This document shows, piece after piece, positions 34,720 through 46,699 of a stretch of DNA of 64,000 nucleotides (its first letter is position 1; every line of letters starts with the position of its first letter). Under the pieces are notes generated by a model, which searched no databases, was not told the origin of the DNA, and worked only from the letters and a program-made list of their open reading frames with translations. The stretch is from Jacaranda mimosifolia (Eukaryota > Streptophyta > Magnoliopsida > Lamiales > Bignoniaceae): contig CM032125.1 in NCBI GenBank assembly GCA_018894105.1, positions 2,108,001-2,172,000 on the forward strand, read 5' to 3'. Both the position numbers and the translations under genes were made by a program.

Positions 34720-37180
34720 CTGCAGCCTCAACTCAACCCAGCTCCTTCCCCTCCTGTCCCTTAGGCCATCGCCTCATCGATAACGAAGTCAAGCTCATCA
34801 GATGAAGGAATACGAACAATAGCAACGGGACCCTTGACCTCTTGCTCAGGCTCAAGCACTGGCGCTGGCAGTGGCTATATTGCAGCGGCAGGTCGAGAAG
34901 GGCCTGCTTCATGATTCAAAAATGCACGCTCGATGGGCGGGAAGTATGCAACGACATCAACCTTGCCATTCCTAATGCCGAACGCGAACTCGTTCACAAA
35001 GTTGAACTCATTTGCCACCGAGACTAGCCTCGGGTTAGTAGTTGTCCTAGCCCCTGCAGTAGGTACATTTTCATCGACAAAGGGCGGCTTGGGGTAGTCC
35101 TAGAAATGCTCGATTTGAAGAGGATTCAAACGTTCCTTATCCTCAGGGATAAACTAGTACCCAAATATTCCAGCTGCTTCATAGCCTTGCGAAGCCCTCC
35201 TTCGCATCATCGATCGTGAACATGATGCTGGTATCTTGGAATGCCGAACACAGCATGAACTGATGCACAACCTCTCTTTGAATGCTCGAGAATGTCTTAA
35301 AAATTCATCCCGAGCGTACGTGATCACGCTGTTGTACCCGTGCGTTCGATCGATATTGTACGAGGCCTCTACCTCCAATCTAAGCTTCATCAGCTGCTCA
35401 TCCATCTTGCTTTTCTCAAACACAACCATCATAAGTTGCATATCTCTCTCTTCGAGCAGCTTTGTCAACTGCTCAACCGTTGACTATGCTGACTCGAGCT
35501 GGGTCTTGGTAACTTCCGCCTCACTTTGCTCCCTCTGGAGCTCTTCTCGATCACCGAGAGCCAGCTCCAACCTCTAGTAAAAGTGATACTCCAACTGGTT
35601 TACTTGCACTGACGACAAGTTCAGTTGAGAAACTTAGAGTCAAAATCAAGAACGACGAGATAAACTCGACAAAAGACTTACCATATTGGAATGAAAAGCG
35701 AGAGCCTTTAGAGCCTCCAACTGGCTCATCTCGAGCATTTTCTTTTGGTCGGACATAAAGAGCCCAGCCATCTCACCTTCAGGGGCATTGCTCCTTTCGC
35801 CCCGACCATCATCATCAAAAAAGAATTTTGGACCCCTATCTCGATCCCGAAACGCAATGAAAGAAAGTTGAGCAGAGGGAATATATCATGATCTGGTCGA
35901 GGCCCAAAGAAGTCGACCTTGGTTGGTCAAGGGAAAGCACCAACTTTCCCTTTTCCCTTATCTACAGCGGTCCTCTTCTGTGCAAGCCCAGACCGCTCGA
36001 TAGCTGGTCGTTTCTGTCGAACAGAAGGGCTACTCGTCCCGATAGCAGTTGGTCGAGCGAGTTGAGAAGCGGGAGCAGGCAATGGTGCTTGTGCTTGTGA
36101 GGCAGCCTGACTAGCAACCTCTCGATGTGCACTTCCCTAGTGATGCTCCTGTGCTCTCTATTAGCATACCATTGCCTATTGTTGTGTGTAATTCATAATT
36201 TCAACTCAATCTGAAAAGACAACAAAATAGACATATCAAAATCGACGAGAAAGTTGAACAAACAAAATTTCAAGTAAAGCAGATCAACTGTGGTATCTAC
36301 ATAGTCTAGCATCTGTAGGCAGACCTATCTGGGCAACCGACAGGCTTGCCAGAATCAAGTTCATCTCCTAAATATGCCCCAATGCCTCCATTTGCCCAAA
36401 GTGAACCAGGTCGCGAATAAAAGTATTGGGCCAAGTGGGATTCTCACGCACTGGCATTTCGACGTGATCTCTTAACCAGCCCCTAGATATGTTAAATCCG
36501 ACCCCCCCGAGAGCTCGAACAAAAAAATAATGCTTCTTCCACTTCTAACCATGCGAAGATGAAGGAGTCACTAGAAACTTTCAACGAGGGCAGGCCATGA
36601 GATAATGAGAGCCCGACTCCTCAGTACTGCCTGACTTTTGGGACATCGGGAGATGAAAGAGGTTGGAAAAGTTGACGAAAGATAGAGGCTGGTCGTGTAT
36701 ATGCGTAAGAACAACAAAGCTATATAGAGTTGAAAAGCAGTTAGGAAGGAGCCGGGTAATACAAACTTTGAGGCCATTTAGGAGGTCGACTATTAGCTAC
36801 GCTAGGGGAAACCTCAGCCCACACTTTAGGGCCTCCTCGAACACCTTTATATACCCGACGGGAGGTCAGTGCATCCTATCTATAGGTCCAAGGACGTTCA
36901 ACTCAAACCCCGGAGAAATGTGATACAATCTCCTAAGCAACTTGAGGTTGCTAGATGTGATCTTGGATATGATTTCGTTGTAGTGGTCGGGTGTGAATAA
37001 TCGACCACAAGGCATAAGAGCCTCACTTAGCCCAGCCCCACCCCCAGCCTCACCTCGAGTATCACTCAAACTGCTTGAAGAAGTTGAATTGTCACTCGAA
37101 GAATCACTAGACTCTCTAGTAGAGCCATCTCCTACTCGGGGTTGAACCTATATTTGACCTGGTCTCCTAACTATGGCTCC
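34720..37180 (-). pseudogene. Antisense ORF of the Tat element (gypsy-type transposase family)
   Basis: Read on the minus strand, the segment from 37069 to about 36780 gives SKITSSNLKLLRRLYHISPG, FELNVLGPIDRMH, a TGA where Arg is expected, then PPVGYIKVFEEALKCGLRFP. This fits the family called 'putative gypsy type transposon' (Transposase_28), whose members often lie antisense between pol and the 3' LTR of Grande/Tat-like elements. The C-terminal part (35468-35154: LLEERDMQLMMVVFEKSKMD, EQLMKLRLEVEASYN) is coiled-coil-like. Several stops and frame changes break it. Its role in the element is unknown; the name 'transposase' is historical. Confidence 0.7.
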
Positions 37181-37630
37181 CACTATTGTTGTCTTTACTG
37201 AATACTCCCAACATATTGGACATATGAGATATGATTGAAGTAAAGGATAATGAAACTTGCTCGAGATCAAACTATAATTCAGAAAACTTACACGTTTAGC
37301 AGGAATAAAATAAAGCTTGACTAGCAAAAAATATAGTAAAATGAGACGTTTCGACCTGCCAGGGAGCTGTCAAAGTGAAAATGAAGGCTTTCACCGCGCC
37401 TATTTATAGGTTTCAGTCCGCGAATAATTCAATCGGCTGCCGGCTATTAATTACATATCCGTCGGTTACCTTTCCATACTGCCCAATGTAACAGTTGAAT
37501 TAAATGCACTTAAACCCTAGTTGACTTTTGAAATATAAACGCTGCCAACATGTTCAACTCTTCAAGCATATCCAGTTTTCACAAATCAGTTACTCCCCAT
37601 TCATTCTCATCGATCATCTCATAAGGAATC

Positions 37631-37644
37631 GGAAGTAGGGGGAT
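37631..37644 (+). other. Polypurine tract of the Tat element
   Basis: GGAAGTAGGGGGAT immediately precedes the 3' LTR homology. Confidence 0.7.
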
Positions 37645-38462
37645 TGGCCCAACCCAATAACACTCGACCAGACAAAAGATACGATGTGGAACAACCCAAT
37701 TACCTATCAGGCCCAACTCATCATTGGTCAACTAGGTTATCGACCAGGCCCAATTCCACTGGACCTTTCCACCAGCACGAGTTTTAGCACCTTGGCCAGT
37801 CGACCAAAGTATGATCAATCAGATCAAGGATGCCCGTTCAACACCAAACCAAGGAGATTTGAATCCAACGGAGTTCCACCGCATCGACCAGAGTCCGCAC
37901 AGACGACTCACAAGCAAGTATTCTTCTCGGCCTATGAGGTCGAATAGGCGCAATTACCTCTCGGCCGCATTGAATGCTCTGACAAGCGGTGTGCCTCCGC
38001 ATTAATGATGCGTGCCACCAACAATACCACATTTTCTGCTGCGCCAGGGTAGTGCGTGCCTCCTGTGTACAGCCATGTCCTATAGAGCTGGAGGAGGCGC
38101 CACCTGGAGTAATACACAAATTGGAGAAGACTTAAAGGTCCTCAAGCTAGGAAAAAGGTCCTTTCTGTATACACAAGGACATCATGGACATATCAACTTC
38201 ACCAGAAAAGCTATAAATATCCCATTGCCACCCTTTAGCAAGGTATGCACATTATCACTCAAAGCTCTCACTCTACTGCTCTATCTTCTAATCGATTTAG
38301 TACTGACTTGAGCGTCGAAGTGCCCCTCGGCTAGCCTAACGTGTGCTATTGGTTGCAGGATTTGACCCAATTTCATTGTATAACCACTTTCTCAACCTCA
38401 CTCCCGATCGATTGGATTGGATCACAGCCCAGAACACTACCACATAGTCCTTACCATCATCA
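37645..38462 (+). repeat. Tat element 3' LTR, first bases missing
   Basis: Aligns with the 5' LTR from TGG(A/C)CCAACCC to ACCATCATCA. The terminal TGATATGGGATAGCCCAAC seen at 27391 is absent, so about 19 bp were lost at the polypurine tract junction. Confidence 0.8.
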
Positions 38463-38892
38463 ATAACATACTTACATAAATTAAATACTATTTCATATTA
38501 ATACAATTATATATACATACATATATATAAAATTATCAAAACAAAATAATTTCATATCTATAAAATACATAACATATCTACATAAATTAAATACTATTTA
38601 ATATTTATAAAATTATATGTACATACATATATAAAATTTTATACATATAAAAAAGTATATAAATACATATATGTATATAAAATTATTTATAACATATCTA
38701 TATACATATATAAAAAATATATATTTCTTTTTGTTTTGTTTAATCTAAAATTAAATAATTTTATATTTATGAAATATATAACATACTTCTATAAATTAAA
38801 TACTATTTAATATTTATAAAATTATACATACATATGTATATATAAAATTATCAAAACTAAATAATTTCATACTTATAACATATATAACATAT
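38463..38892. repeat. AT-rich tandem repeat, middle part
   Basis: Units starting CATAAATTAAATACTATTT occur near 38474 and 38580, and CTATAAATTAAATACTATTT near 38783. The block continues the sequence at 27240-27390 and is continued again at 59557. The last nine bases (38884-38892, ATAACATAT) are the left target duplication of MULE1. Confidence 0.65.
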
Positions 38893-38894
38893 GG

Positions 38895-39350
38895 CACTAC
38901 AACAAATTACACTTTTAGTAACGAATAATTTCATTACCATAAAGCTGAAATTCGTTACCCAAAGTATTGGTAACAAATTTTTCGTTACTTAAGTTTAGTG
39001 CCCTAAAGCCCGTCGCAAAAAGTCTTAGTAATGAAATTTATGGTTCGTTACAAATGATAGACTTATGGCGAAGAAATGTATCGTTACCAAAATATGATAT
39101 TAGTAACAAAAAAGTGTAGTAGTTACAATAGATTTTTATAGCGTAACGAAATATTTAGTTACTAAAACATTAGCAATTTTGTTGCATTTTATTTTTTCGT
39201 TACCAATGCATAATATAATGATATTATTTATTTAATTAAGTATAGTTACTAATTGTTTATGTAACAAAATATTTGGTTACAAATAGTTAAATAATGTTTT
39301 AATTCAAAAATAAGCATTTCTTTACTAATGAAATAGATAACTAAGAGTTT
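38895..39350. repeat. CACTA left subterminal repeat region
   Basis: More than a dozen (T)CGTTAC(C/T) or (A)GTAAC(G/A)AA motifs within 460 bp, mirrored at the other end. Confidence 0.75.
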
Positions 39351-39469
39351 CGTTACTAAATGTGTGCGCATGGGCTCCTGTTTGGGTTCGCCATGCATAT
39401 GGATGGGCCATTTAACATTGGGCCTTCGGGTGCTGGGCCGCTAAACAAACTCTGGGCCCACCCCGTGCA

Positions 39470-39600
39470 AGTGCCCATTGGCCCACCAACAAGAGCGTAG
39501 CAGGGCCGGCCCATCCGCAAGCTAGCAGCAGGGCTCGATCCCGCGCTAGCGCCACCCGCAAGCAAGCATCTAACCATCTTGGCTGCATCGTTCAAAAGTT
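39470..39600 (-). ncRNA. tRNA-like / SINE-like sequence
   Basis: On the minus strand CAGCCAAGATGGTTAGATGC resembles an A box and GCGGGATCGAGCCCTGC a B box, about 30 nt apart. It is GC-rich in very AT-rich surroundings and is followed in the sense direction by GGGCC-rich sequence to about 39360. No cloverleaf was built and no poly-A tail or TSD was found, so a tRNA-derived SINE is only one option. Confidence 0.4.
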
Positions 39601-40200
39601 AACATTTGTGTTTGCTCAATTACTTATTCGACTCTTCCATATAGAGCTCTCAAGCAATTTCACATGTTATCAAGCAAACATTATTTTATTTTTAAAAATA
39701 AAATAATAATTGCCATTTGAATAAATAAAATAAAAGTATCAAATAGTGAACTAAAAGAAATAAACAAAAAGTGTGGGATAATTATATAACACAGCTGCAT
39801 GAAGCAAAGAAATTTTATTACATATATGTATATATAAATTGTTAGGTAAAGGAGTAATATTTTTGTATTGTGAGTTTTGGGTAAAGAAAATACTATAATA
39901 ATTTATTTCATTAATCAAACTATATAATATTAACAGACGAGTAGAAATATAGACTTAGTGGGTGTTTGGCTAAGTTTTTAATGAAAAGATATTATAAGAA
40001 TTTTTTAAGCTTATAAAAATATTAGATTTTATCTTTTAAAGTAAGCCTTGCAATGTATGAATAAAATAAAAACTTAAAATTCATACAGTCTAAATTATTA
40101 CAGGAGTATATTCAAATTTTAAAATAAGTGAATACCACATTTTGTAGAAGAACTTATAATATAAAATACTTTATTTTAGAAATTTATAAAAAAAATATTT
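39600..40200. other. AT-rich DNA inside the CACTA element
   Basis: No gene seen. GTGTTTGGCTAAG near 39962 resembles the start of the repeats at 2600 and 3627. Confidence 0.4.
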
Positions 40201-40203
40201 ATA

Positions 40204-40829
40204 AAAAATAATTGGCATTACATATATATATATATATATATATTAAAAAATTGTGGACAAAACCCTTTAAATTAAAAAACAAAGGGCAATCTAATAAGCA
40301 AAAGTAACAATATTATTAATTGCGGCAGTTTAGAAAAATCAATACGAAGTTATTCATTCGGGGAATGTTACACTAACTGCTGCCGTTTATTATAAATTCT
40401 GCGGCAGTTTCGAAAAATCGCTGCTAAATGGCTAATTCAATGGCGGTATGGATAAATCGCCGCTTAACCACCGTCGACAAATTAATATTTTGCGGCGGTT
40501 GAGACGAACCATCGCAAAATATATGCCGTGATTAACCTATTTTCTTGCGGTGTATATATATATAATATATATGTATATAAGTTTGAATGAAAAATTATAT
40601 TATATACATAGTTATAAATATTAAATACTATTTAATTCGGAATGAATAAATAGAAAAAATAGATAAAAATAAAATTAATTTAAATTTTATATATTGATAA
40701 ATATATATATATATATGTATATTATATATATGTGAATAAGTATAAATGGAAAAAATAAGTATACATGTATGAATAATTAGAAAGAAAAAAGATAAAAATA
40801 AAAATTATTTAAAATTTTATAGATAAATT

Positions 40830-40875
<46 letters not shown>

Positions 40876-40905
40876 AAATGAGAATATATGAAATAATGAG
40901 AAATT
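40204..40905. repeat. Direct repeat with GCGGC hairpin motifs, copy 1
   Basis: Runs from AATTGGCATTACAT through GTGGACAAAACCCTTTAAA to ATGAGAATATATGAAATAAT and recurs at 41378-42000. It contains complementary motifs TGCGGCAGTTT, AATCGCTGC, TGCGGCGGTT and ATCGCCGC and a segment ending TTTTCTTGCGGTG near 40553, which resembles a decayed inverse CACTACAAGAAAA terminus with CACTA subterminal repeats. Confidence 0.6.
40843..40873 (+). repeat. (GT)n microsatellite
   Basis: About 14 GT units within copy 1 of the direct repeat; copy 2 has only TATA and GTTTGT there. Confidence 0.9.
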
Positions 40906-41377
40906 TTTATTTTGATTATTTGAAAGGTGAACAACTTTTTTTGTTATTAACTATTTTTTTGTTATTTGCAAAATATAATATGAATATCCAATTATATTTA
41001 TACAAAAATTTGAGAATGAACACAATAATTTGTTTTATCTATATTTTATTTTACATTCTAATTTCATCCTCATATTTTGTCACCAATTCATATTTTAAAA
41101 TCAATTTTAAGTTTATAATTATTTTATCAATTTACTATAGCTTTAACTTTATGTGAATAATGTCAAACTCTTTTCTTCATTTAATTATTTGATAACTAAG
41201 TTATGAATCAAATTAAAAGGTTTCAATTAACTTATATACTAATATTGATTTTAACTTTACAATTATTTTATATATTTATTTTGATTTATTTTAAATTTTT
41301 TTATCTTTACTATCATAGTTTTGTCTTAACTTGATTGATTTTTAATCAAAAATTAAAATTAAATAAGATTGTTTTTA

Positions 41378-42005
41378 AAAAATAATTGGCATTACACATA
41401 TTATATATATATATATATATAAATTGTGGACAAAACCCTTTAAAGTTAAAAACAAAGGGCAATCTAATAAGTAAAAGAAACAATATTATTAATTGCGGCA
41501 ATATAGAAAAACCAGCGTGAAGCTATTCATTCAGTGCTGGTTACACTAACCGCCGCCATTTATTATGAATTCCACGACGGTTTGGATAAATCACCACTTA
41601 ACCACCGTCAAATTAATATTTTGCGGCGGTTGAGATAAACCATTGCAAAATATATGCCGAAATTAACATATTTTCTTGTGGCATATATATACACACACAC
41701 TATATATGTAAATAAGTATGAATAAAAAATTATATTATATATATATATTTATAAATATTAAATATTATTTAATTCGGAATGAATAAATAGATAAAAATAA
41801 AAGTAATTTAAATTTTATTGATAAATTTATAAATATGTATATTATATGTATGTGAATAAGTATAAATAGAAAAAATAAGTATACATGTATGAATAATTAG
41901 AAAGAAAAAAGTTAAAAATAAAAATTATTTAAAATTTTATAGATAAATTTATATATATATATATATGTTTGTATAAAATGAGAATATATGAAATAATGAG
42001 AAATG
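41378..42005. repeat. Direct repeat with GCGGC hairpin motifs, copy 2
   Basis: Second copy of 40204-40905. It shares AATTGGCATTACA, GTGGACAAAACCCTTTAAA, GGGCAATCTAATAAG and the GCGGCGGTT block; its terminal segment reads TTTTCTTGTGGCA near 41682. A third partial copy without the GC-rich part is at about 46125-46445. Confidence 0.6.
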
Positions 42006-42399
42006 AGAAACAATGATAAATTTATATATATGTATAAAATGAGAAATATATGAAATAATGGAAGAGAGAAATGAGAATAAAAAGCAAAGAAAAGAATGAA
42101 AAAAAAGAAAAAATAAATAAAATATGATAATAAAAAGTTATTTAAATTGAATTGTATATATGTGAAATGATTAAGGGTAAATTGATCTTTCTATATTAAA
42201 TTTACGTTAAATGGGCAACAAATGTGAAGGGAGAGGCAGTGTGCGTGGTTTTATAAAACATAAGGAAGTTGTTTTGTATTATTTTTTTTCACATGAGGGT
42301 TTGATGCTTATTTCACAAATCACATGGGGGTAAATTGCAACTAGCCCAATAAAATTATTACCATTTCAATGGAGCCCTTACTGTTTTTTTTTTTTTTTT

Positions 42400-43060
42400 G
42401 GCTAACGTAGTGTTTGGTTGTATTGGAAAAATTGCATTTTTGGTCCCAATGGATGGGGGGTTTGCACTTTTGATACTTAAGTTGACACTTATAGGACCAA
42501 AACTCTAAAAATTTTAACACATTTGGGATAGCACCTCAACTTCCGTTAGTGTTCAAGCAAAACCGTTAAATTAAAAAAAAATTAATTACCCAACAACCCC
42601 AAAATTTTGATTTATTTATAAAAATTCCATAAAATTTGAAATGCCCAATCAACCTTCATTAAAAAAAATTAAAAAAATAATAATAAAGTTAAAAAATATA
42701 TAAGAAAATTCTCATAAAAAAATAAAAATTTTATACCACAATATAAATATGATATAAATATATATATAATATCAATATAAATATACATAAAATAAATATA
42801 ATATAAATATATACATATATATATATAACACCCAACCCCTTCTCCCCCAACCCCTCACTACCGGCCATGGAAAAATGGCCCGCAACCAGCGGCCAGATTT
42901 GGCAATTGGCCCACGACCGGCCATGGTCAATTGACCGCTAGCCACTGGCCGGCCATGGCTTGGCCACTGGCCGGCCATGGCTTGGCCTGGGGGTTGGGGT
43001 TGGCGGGGTTGGGGGGGCTGGTTGGAAGAGCTGGGGGGGTGTGGAAGAAGGAGCAAAATA
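42400..43060. mobile_element. Probable MULE/MITE fragment with GC-rich core
   Basis: A flank with GCATTTTTGGTCCC near 42433, resembling terminal parts of plant MULE-type MITEs, is followed by AT-rich sequence and a GC-rich core (about 42832-43040) with several near-palindromic GGCCGGCCATGGC motifs repeated as CCACTGGCCGGCCATGGCTT. A sequence with an inverse TTTGGTCCC end lies near 48020. Boundaries are not fixed. Confidence 0.4.
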
Positions 43061-43307
43061 TATATATGTATGTATGTATGTATGTATATATATATATATT
43101 TACTTATTTATTTGTTGTTAATTAATAAATTTTAATCAAATTAACCTAAATTGATTTTTTTTACTTATGTTATTTATTTAAAATCATTACATTATTTTTT
43201 TCAAAATAATTAAAAATATTTATTTATTTAAAATTATATTGTTAGTATAAAATTTTAGATTTTATTTTTATTTAAATTATTTATTTTGATTAATAAATAA
43301 ATTTAAT

Positions 43308-43380
43308 ATTTTTTATTTATATACATACACGCATCAAGGTCTCACAGGGTTCCAACTATAGATCTCCCACATTTTGACTT
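43308..43380 (-). mobile_element. Degraded partial SINE
   Basis: On the minus strand it keeps AAGTC, GTGGGAG(A)TC, AGTTGGAACCCT and the tail TATAAATAAAAAA, matching the 3' half of the SINE at 59158-59258 with many substitutions. The A box is missing. Confidence 0.55.
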
Positions 43381-45670
43381 ATTTAATTTTTATTAATTAA
43401 TAAATTTAATAAAATTAGTTTAAATTAGGGCTTGTTTGTTTATAAATTGTAGCACTTTGTCAAAATATTTTAGCAAAATGGTTTTTTGGAAGTGGGGTTG
43501 GAGAATGTGATGGTTGTTTGTTTCTATTTTGGGTGGTAAGTGGAAAATGAATTGGGAGAAAATTATTTATTATTTGTGTTTTAGGAGGGAACAAGATATC
43601 ATATCAATAATTTCTTTATTGGGTTGATAGGGTTAAATAGACATTTTAAAATTACTATTGTCAGTATGATATTTTTAGATCTTATTTTTATTTTTAAATT
43701 ATTTATTTTAGTTAATAAATATTTTTTTATATTTAATAAATATATTTAACTTAATCTAATTAAATTATTTTAGATATGATTATTTTTTAATATTATTGAG
43801 ATGTAATTTAAAAATAAAATCATATTTAATTAAGAGATGTATTTGATTTTTATTTTTAATTTATAATTAATAAATATGTTTAATTAAATTTGATTAAATT
43901 ACTTTACATATGTTGATGATTTTAAATTTTTATTTTTTTAATCCAACTTTAATTAAAAGATTATTTAATATTTAAAAAAATTATTAATAAAAGTATTTAA
44001 ATTTATTCTGAGTAATTTAAATAATATTAAAGTTAAACCCCCATGTTAAAGTTACAAATAAGTCTAGGGGTATTTTTGTCTGAAAAATAATCAAAACTAC
44101 TTTTGAAGGATATTTTTTAATTTTAATATAAATTTTCAACCGACGTCTACAAATTTGTTAAGGATGCTAACAGTTCTTCAAATATTTAATTAAACATATG
44201 GGGATAAAAAATAATTTTATTAAACTTATAACTAAATTACTAAGTTTATATTATAATGTCTTGAGTATTTCAAAATAATTTCAAATTTTCCAACTATATT
44301 AAAGTTTTACAAGTTGATCAATTTCAAAATAATTTGCATTAATTAAGTGTAGAAAAATTTCAGTAAATGCATGTTCAAATTGTCCACATCAATACATTAT
44401 TAGTACAAAATATTTTAATTTTTGAAATGAAATTAATTACATGTAAAGACTAAAGTTTTTAGAATTTATAAACAATTTTTCTAAGATCTTTTTGTTCAAA
44501 AACAATGTCCTAATAAATAATAACAAAAAATAGAATTAAAATTTTAACCTCCATAATAATACGTCATAATTCATCTTATAATATAAGATAAAATAAATAA
44601 TTTTTGCATATACTATTTATACACATAATGGAGGGAGGAGCGAAAATCTGGAGGGAATAAAAAAATAATAGGGAAATTCATTTTTGGAGGGAAACTTATT
44701 TTTTTGAAGGAAATATAATATATAGACCAACTAATTCTTAATAACAACTTGTTTAGGTCCATGAAAGTTAATAATCATTTATTTAATAATATACTTTAAG
44801 TTAATACTTTTTTTACACTATATTAAACCACGAAAGTTATCTTCATTTTAGCAATTTATATAACAAAACATACACACAATTAACATATAGATATTTATAA
44901 GTTATAAAAATATTTAATTGACCAATACAACGATTAAAATACGAAATGTAACATTAACAGGCCTAACTTCAGGGACCATTTTCTTTTCATTAAGTATTAT
45001 GGTAAACTTGATTTCTTTCTTTTCTTTTGTTATTCAGGTTTGTAACCTTTAAATATTTATTTTAAGGAGTTTTTAGAATTTTTCTAAATGAATATTGTAA
45101 TAAATTATAATAAAAAATTAAATTCTTAAGCACCAAAATTTATAAGTCCAAATTATATGTTATTTAACTATTTTAACTATAATAGAAAATTATTTAATAT
45201 TTTAAAAAATTATATGTCAATTCATCATATAATCTAAAATAAAAGAAATTAATTTTGCTATAAATTACTTATACAAAAAAATGGAGGAGCTAAAATTTAG
45301 AGGAATCAAAAAAAGGAAGAGAATTCATTACCATTAGAGGGAATTAATTTTTTGGAAGAAATCAAGTTAAATTATTATGTCAAACTAATAATAGAAACAA
45401 TTGTTAACATTTTTTATAGGCCAAAATTTGGAGGGAATACAAAGTTGGAGGGAAACAAAATTGCATTGCCATCCAAATTCATTAAATAAATTTATAAATA
45501 TATATTCTTAATATATAATATTAATAATATTATAAATATTATTATCATTTGTGATACTATTATAATTAATAATATTAATTCTATGATTAGTGATATATTG
45601 TTAATAATAAAGATTATATTATAATAATTTTAATTATATTCTTAATATATAATATTAATAATATTATTAA
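43381..45670. other. AT-rich DNA inside the CACTA element
   Basis: No coding region seen. A hAT-like segment may lie near 43430-43600 (TTAGGGCTTGTTTGTTTATAA). GGAGGGAA(T/A) occurs repeatedly between 44630 and 45450 (two related stretches near 44630-44710 and 45280-45460), suggesting an old duplicated element. Confidence 0.4.
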
Positions 45671-45678
45671 TATTATTA

Positions 45679-45687
45679 ATATAATAG

Positions 45688-45731
<44 letters not shown>

Positions 45732-45732
45732 G
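45679..45732 (+). repeat. (ATT)n microsatellite
   Basis: About 16 ATT units, extending an AT-rich palindromic stretch with ATATTAATAATATTATTAAT. Confidence 0.9.
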
Positions 45733-45849
45733 AGATAAAACAAGATAAAATCAGTTGACAGTGATAATATGCAGGCAACGTTGGTTGAATGATTTGATCA
45801 GGTTGACTAAAAAAGGATCAACGTACACAAAGCAAGGTCTGAACATAAT

Positions 45850-46335
45850 ATTCATACATGTATACTTATTTTTTATATTTATACTTATTCACATATATAT
45901 AATATACATATATATATAAATTTATCAATAAAATTTAAATTACTTTTATTTTATCTATTTTTTTCTATTTATTCATTCCGAAAGTATTAAGCATATTTAT
46001 CATAATATATTAAAAACACATTAAAATTAGTATAACATACTAATATGTATAGTAATAAATAGTATATACTAATAAATACACATTAATATATAATATTATA
46101 TATATTAATATGTATTCACTCATAATATATGTATATAAGTATGAATAAAAAATTATATTATATATATGTTTTTATAAATATTAAATATTATTTAATTCGG
46201 AATGAATAAATAGAAAAAAATAGATAAAATAAAAGTAATTTAAATTTTATTGATAAATTTATATATATATGTATATTATATATATGTGAATAAGTATAAA
46301 TATAAAAAATAAGTATACATGTATGAATAATTAGA
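45850..46335. repeat. Inverted repeat about 130-bp arms
   Basis: 45850-45985 (TTCATACATGTATACTTATT ... TTATTCATTCCGAA) is the inverse of 46195-46335 (TTCGGAATGAATAA ... AATAAGTATACATGTATGAA). The arms belong to the same sequence family as the direct repeats at 40204 and 41378. Confidence 0.7.
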
Positions 46336-46588
46336 AAGAAAAAGGATAAAAATAAAAATTATTTAAAATTTTCTAGATAAATTTATATATATATATATGT
46401 ATAAAATGAGAATATATGAAATAATGAGAAATGAGAAACAATGATAAATTTATACATATATGTATAAAATGAGAAATATATGAAATAATGGAAGAAGAGA
46501 GAAATGAGAATAAAAAGAAAAGAAAAGAATAAAGAAAAAAGAAAAGAAATGAGAAATATATGAAGTGCTGGAGGGGAAGGGTGGGGAT

Positions 46589-46592
46589 TCTT

Positions 46593-46663
<71 letters not shown>
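46589..46663 (+). repeat. Compound (TTC)n(TTA)n microsatellite
   Basis: About 11 TTC units pass directly into about 14 TTA/ATT units. Confidence 0.95.
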
Positions 46664-46665
<2 letters not shown>

Positions 46666-46699
46666 TTGAATTCTTTATTTATATTAATTGAATAATTGA

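Larger units (their letters stand above)
27391..38462 (+). mobile_element. Ty3/gypsy Tat-type retrotransposon, full length but inactive
   Basis: An 11.07-kb element with LTRs of about 0.83 kb, TSD ATAAC on both sides (27386-27390 and 38463-38467), gag, protease, RT, RNase H, a second RNase H, integrase, and an antisense ORF before the 3' LTR. The extra RNase H and the antisense 'gypsy-type transposase' ORF are hallmarks of Tat/Grande-like plant elements. Over 92 aligned bases the two LTRs differ at 11, ten of them transitions, so the insertion is old. All coding regions carry stops or frameshifts. Confidence 0.9.

Noticed and set aside
42772..43125. Proline/tryptophan-rich frames on both strands
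   Set aside because: Caused by repeated GGCCGGCCATGG palindromes in a MITE-like GC-rich core.
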